Of a stretch of DNA of 14,187 bases, positions 13,718 to 14,187 are shown in pieces (within the stretch, counting starts at the first letter, position 1; every line of letters starts with the position of its first letter). The stretch covers positions 1 through 14,187 of the forward strand of contig RFSP01000022.1 in assembly GCA_009923895.1 (NCBI GenBank), read 5' to 3'. The position numbers were made by a program, and so were the translations under genes. Origin of the DNA: Betaproteobacteria bacterium (lineage in GTDB: Bacteria > Pseudomonadota > Gammaproteobacteria > Burkholderiales > Burkholderiaceae_C). Below the pieces are notes generated by a model that ran no database searches, had not been told where the DNA came from, and was given only the letters and a program-made list of their open reading frames with translations.

Positions 13718-14187
13718 CTAAGCCTTGGCCGAATCGGCGGGCTGCATCATGAACACGGCAGGCGATGCCGAGCGGCTCGCACGGCCCACGGCCACCACAC
13801 GCTTGAGGTCCATGTCCAGCTGGAAAGACTCGGCGCTGGAGTGCGGCCAGAAGCTTCGGAAGACGTCATAGGGCCATTCCGCCTCGCCCCGCTCGGCCGA
13901 CAAGATCGAACCTTCGGCCACAAAGGGAAGGGAATTCGCCAGCGGCTTCACACCCTCGCCGCTGCGCCGCACGATGTGCGACGCGCTGATCTGCCCTGGG
14001 TGCATCAACCCGGCGGCTTGCACCAATTCCTGCAAGGCCTCCAGCGTGTGTTGGTGGAAGCGCCACACCCGCTCGGTCTTGTCGGCCACCACCAGCGCCT
14101 TCTGGCGGTCTGGATCCTGGGTGGCCACACCGGTCGGGCAGGCACCCGTGTGGCAACTTTGGGATTGGATACACCCCAGCGCGAACA
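13718..14187 (-). CDS. FMN-binding glutamate-synthase-family protein, C-terminal part (gene runs off right edge)
   Basis: The C-terminal 155 residues are visible, ending ...MMQPADSAKA; the reading frame stays open to the window edge, so the start lies outside. The stretch FALGCIQSQSCHTGACPTG holds Cys-x5-Cys-x4-Cys, the 3Fe-4S ligand pattern of the glutamate synthase alpha-subunit FMN domain, followed by VATQDPDRQKAL, a typical continuation. A GTG inside PTGVATQ could be misread as a start and would give a false 136-aa protein. Proteins of this stand-alone type contain the FMN/Fe-S synthase domain without the glutaminase domain; their physiological substrate is not settled. It is convergent with the catabolic operon and probably a chromosomal neighbour rather than part of the pathway. 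Confidence 0.88.
   Translation of the reverse strand, partial: FALGCIQSQSCHTGACPTGVATQDPDRQKALVVADKTERVWRFHQHTLEALQELVQAAGLMHPGQISASHIVRRSGEGVKPLANSLPFVAEGSILSAERGEAEWPYDVFRSFWPHSSAESFQLDMDLKRVVAVGRASRSASPAVFMMQPADSAKA

Noticed and set aside
13718..14128. Stand-alone 136-aa hypothetical protein starting at a GTG
   Set aside because: The same frame continues upstream to the window edge with the Cys-x5-Cys-x4-Cys iron-sulfur motif of glutamate-synthase-like proteins, so this is an internal codon of a larger gene.

Overview
The window is about 14 kb of GC-rich, densely packed chromosomal DNA from a betaproteobacterium, most likely Burkholderiales and probably Comamonadaceae. This rests on three Bug/TctC-type solute-binding proteins (a family hugely expanded in Burkholderiales), on the codon and GC character, and on the FMN-binding glutamate-synthase-like gene at the right edge. 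I see no tRNA, rRNA, CRISPR array, insertion sequence or phage gene. There is no gene-free stretch longer than about 200 bases.

The window looks like a catabolic island for an aromatic, or alicyclic-to-aromatic, acid that ends in a gentisate-type ring cleavage. Left part (1-2668): a partial acyl-CoA dehydrogenase on the minus strand is divergent from a FadR-subfamily GntR regulator (856-1752). The regulator's 3' end overlaps a convergent Bug solute-binding protein gene (1703-2668, minus). Middle operon (2864-6144, plus): a second Bug protein, an FAD-dependent dehydrogenase of the fumarate reductase/3-ketosteroid dehydrogenase superfamily, and a divergent short-chain dehydrogenase. Right operon (6246-13231, plus): acyl-CoA dehydrogenase, FAD-dependent aromatic hydroxylase, bicupin gentisate 1,2-dioxygenase, fumarylacetoacetase-family hydrolase, PrpF/GalD-like isomerase and a third Bug protein. 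After it come a glutathione S-transferase gene with a large in-frame internal deletion and, convergent and running off the edge, the C-terminal part of a glutamate-synthase-like protein.

The strongest new observation is regulatory. Three promoters (minus-strand Bug gene, middle operon, right operon) each combine a good sigma70-like -35/-10 pair with a copy of a 13-bp palindrome resembling ATGGTCNGACCAT. That is the operator type used by FadR/PdhR-like regulators. In each case it overlaps the -10 element or fills the spacer. The local GntR/FCD regulator is the obvious candidate to bind them, presumably as a substrate-relieved repressor.

Proposed working order (inference): Bug proteins capture the substrate for a tripartite tricarboxylate-type transporter whose membrane subunits lie elsewhere. 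The FAD dehydrogenase, SDR and acyl-CoA dehydrogenases oxidise the side chain or ring. The flavin hydroxylase makes a gentisate-like diol, and the bicupin enzyme opens the ring. The PrpF-like protein isomerises the ring-cleavage product, and the FAA-family hydrolase splits it into central metabolites. The actual substrate cannot be read from the sequence.
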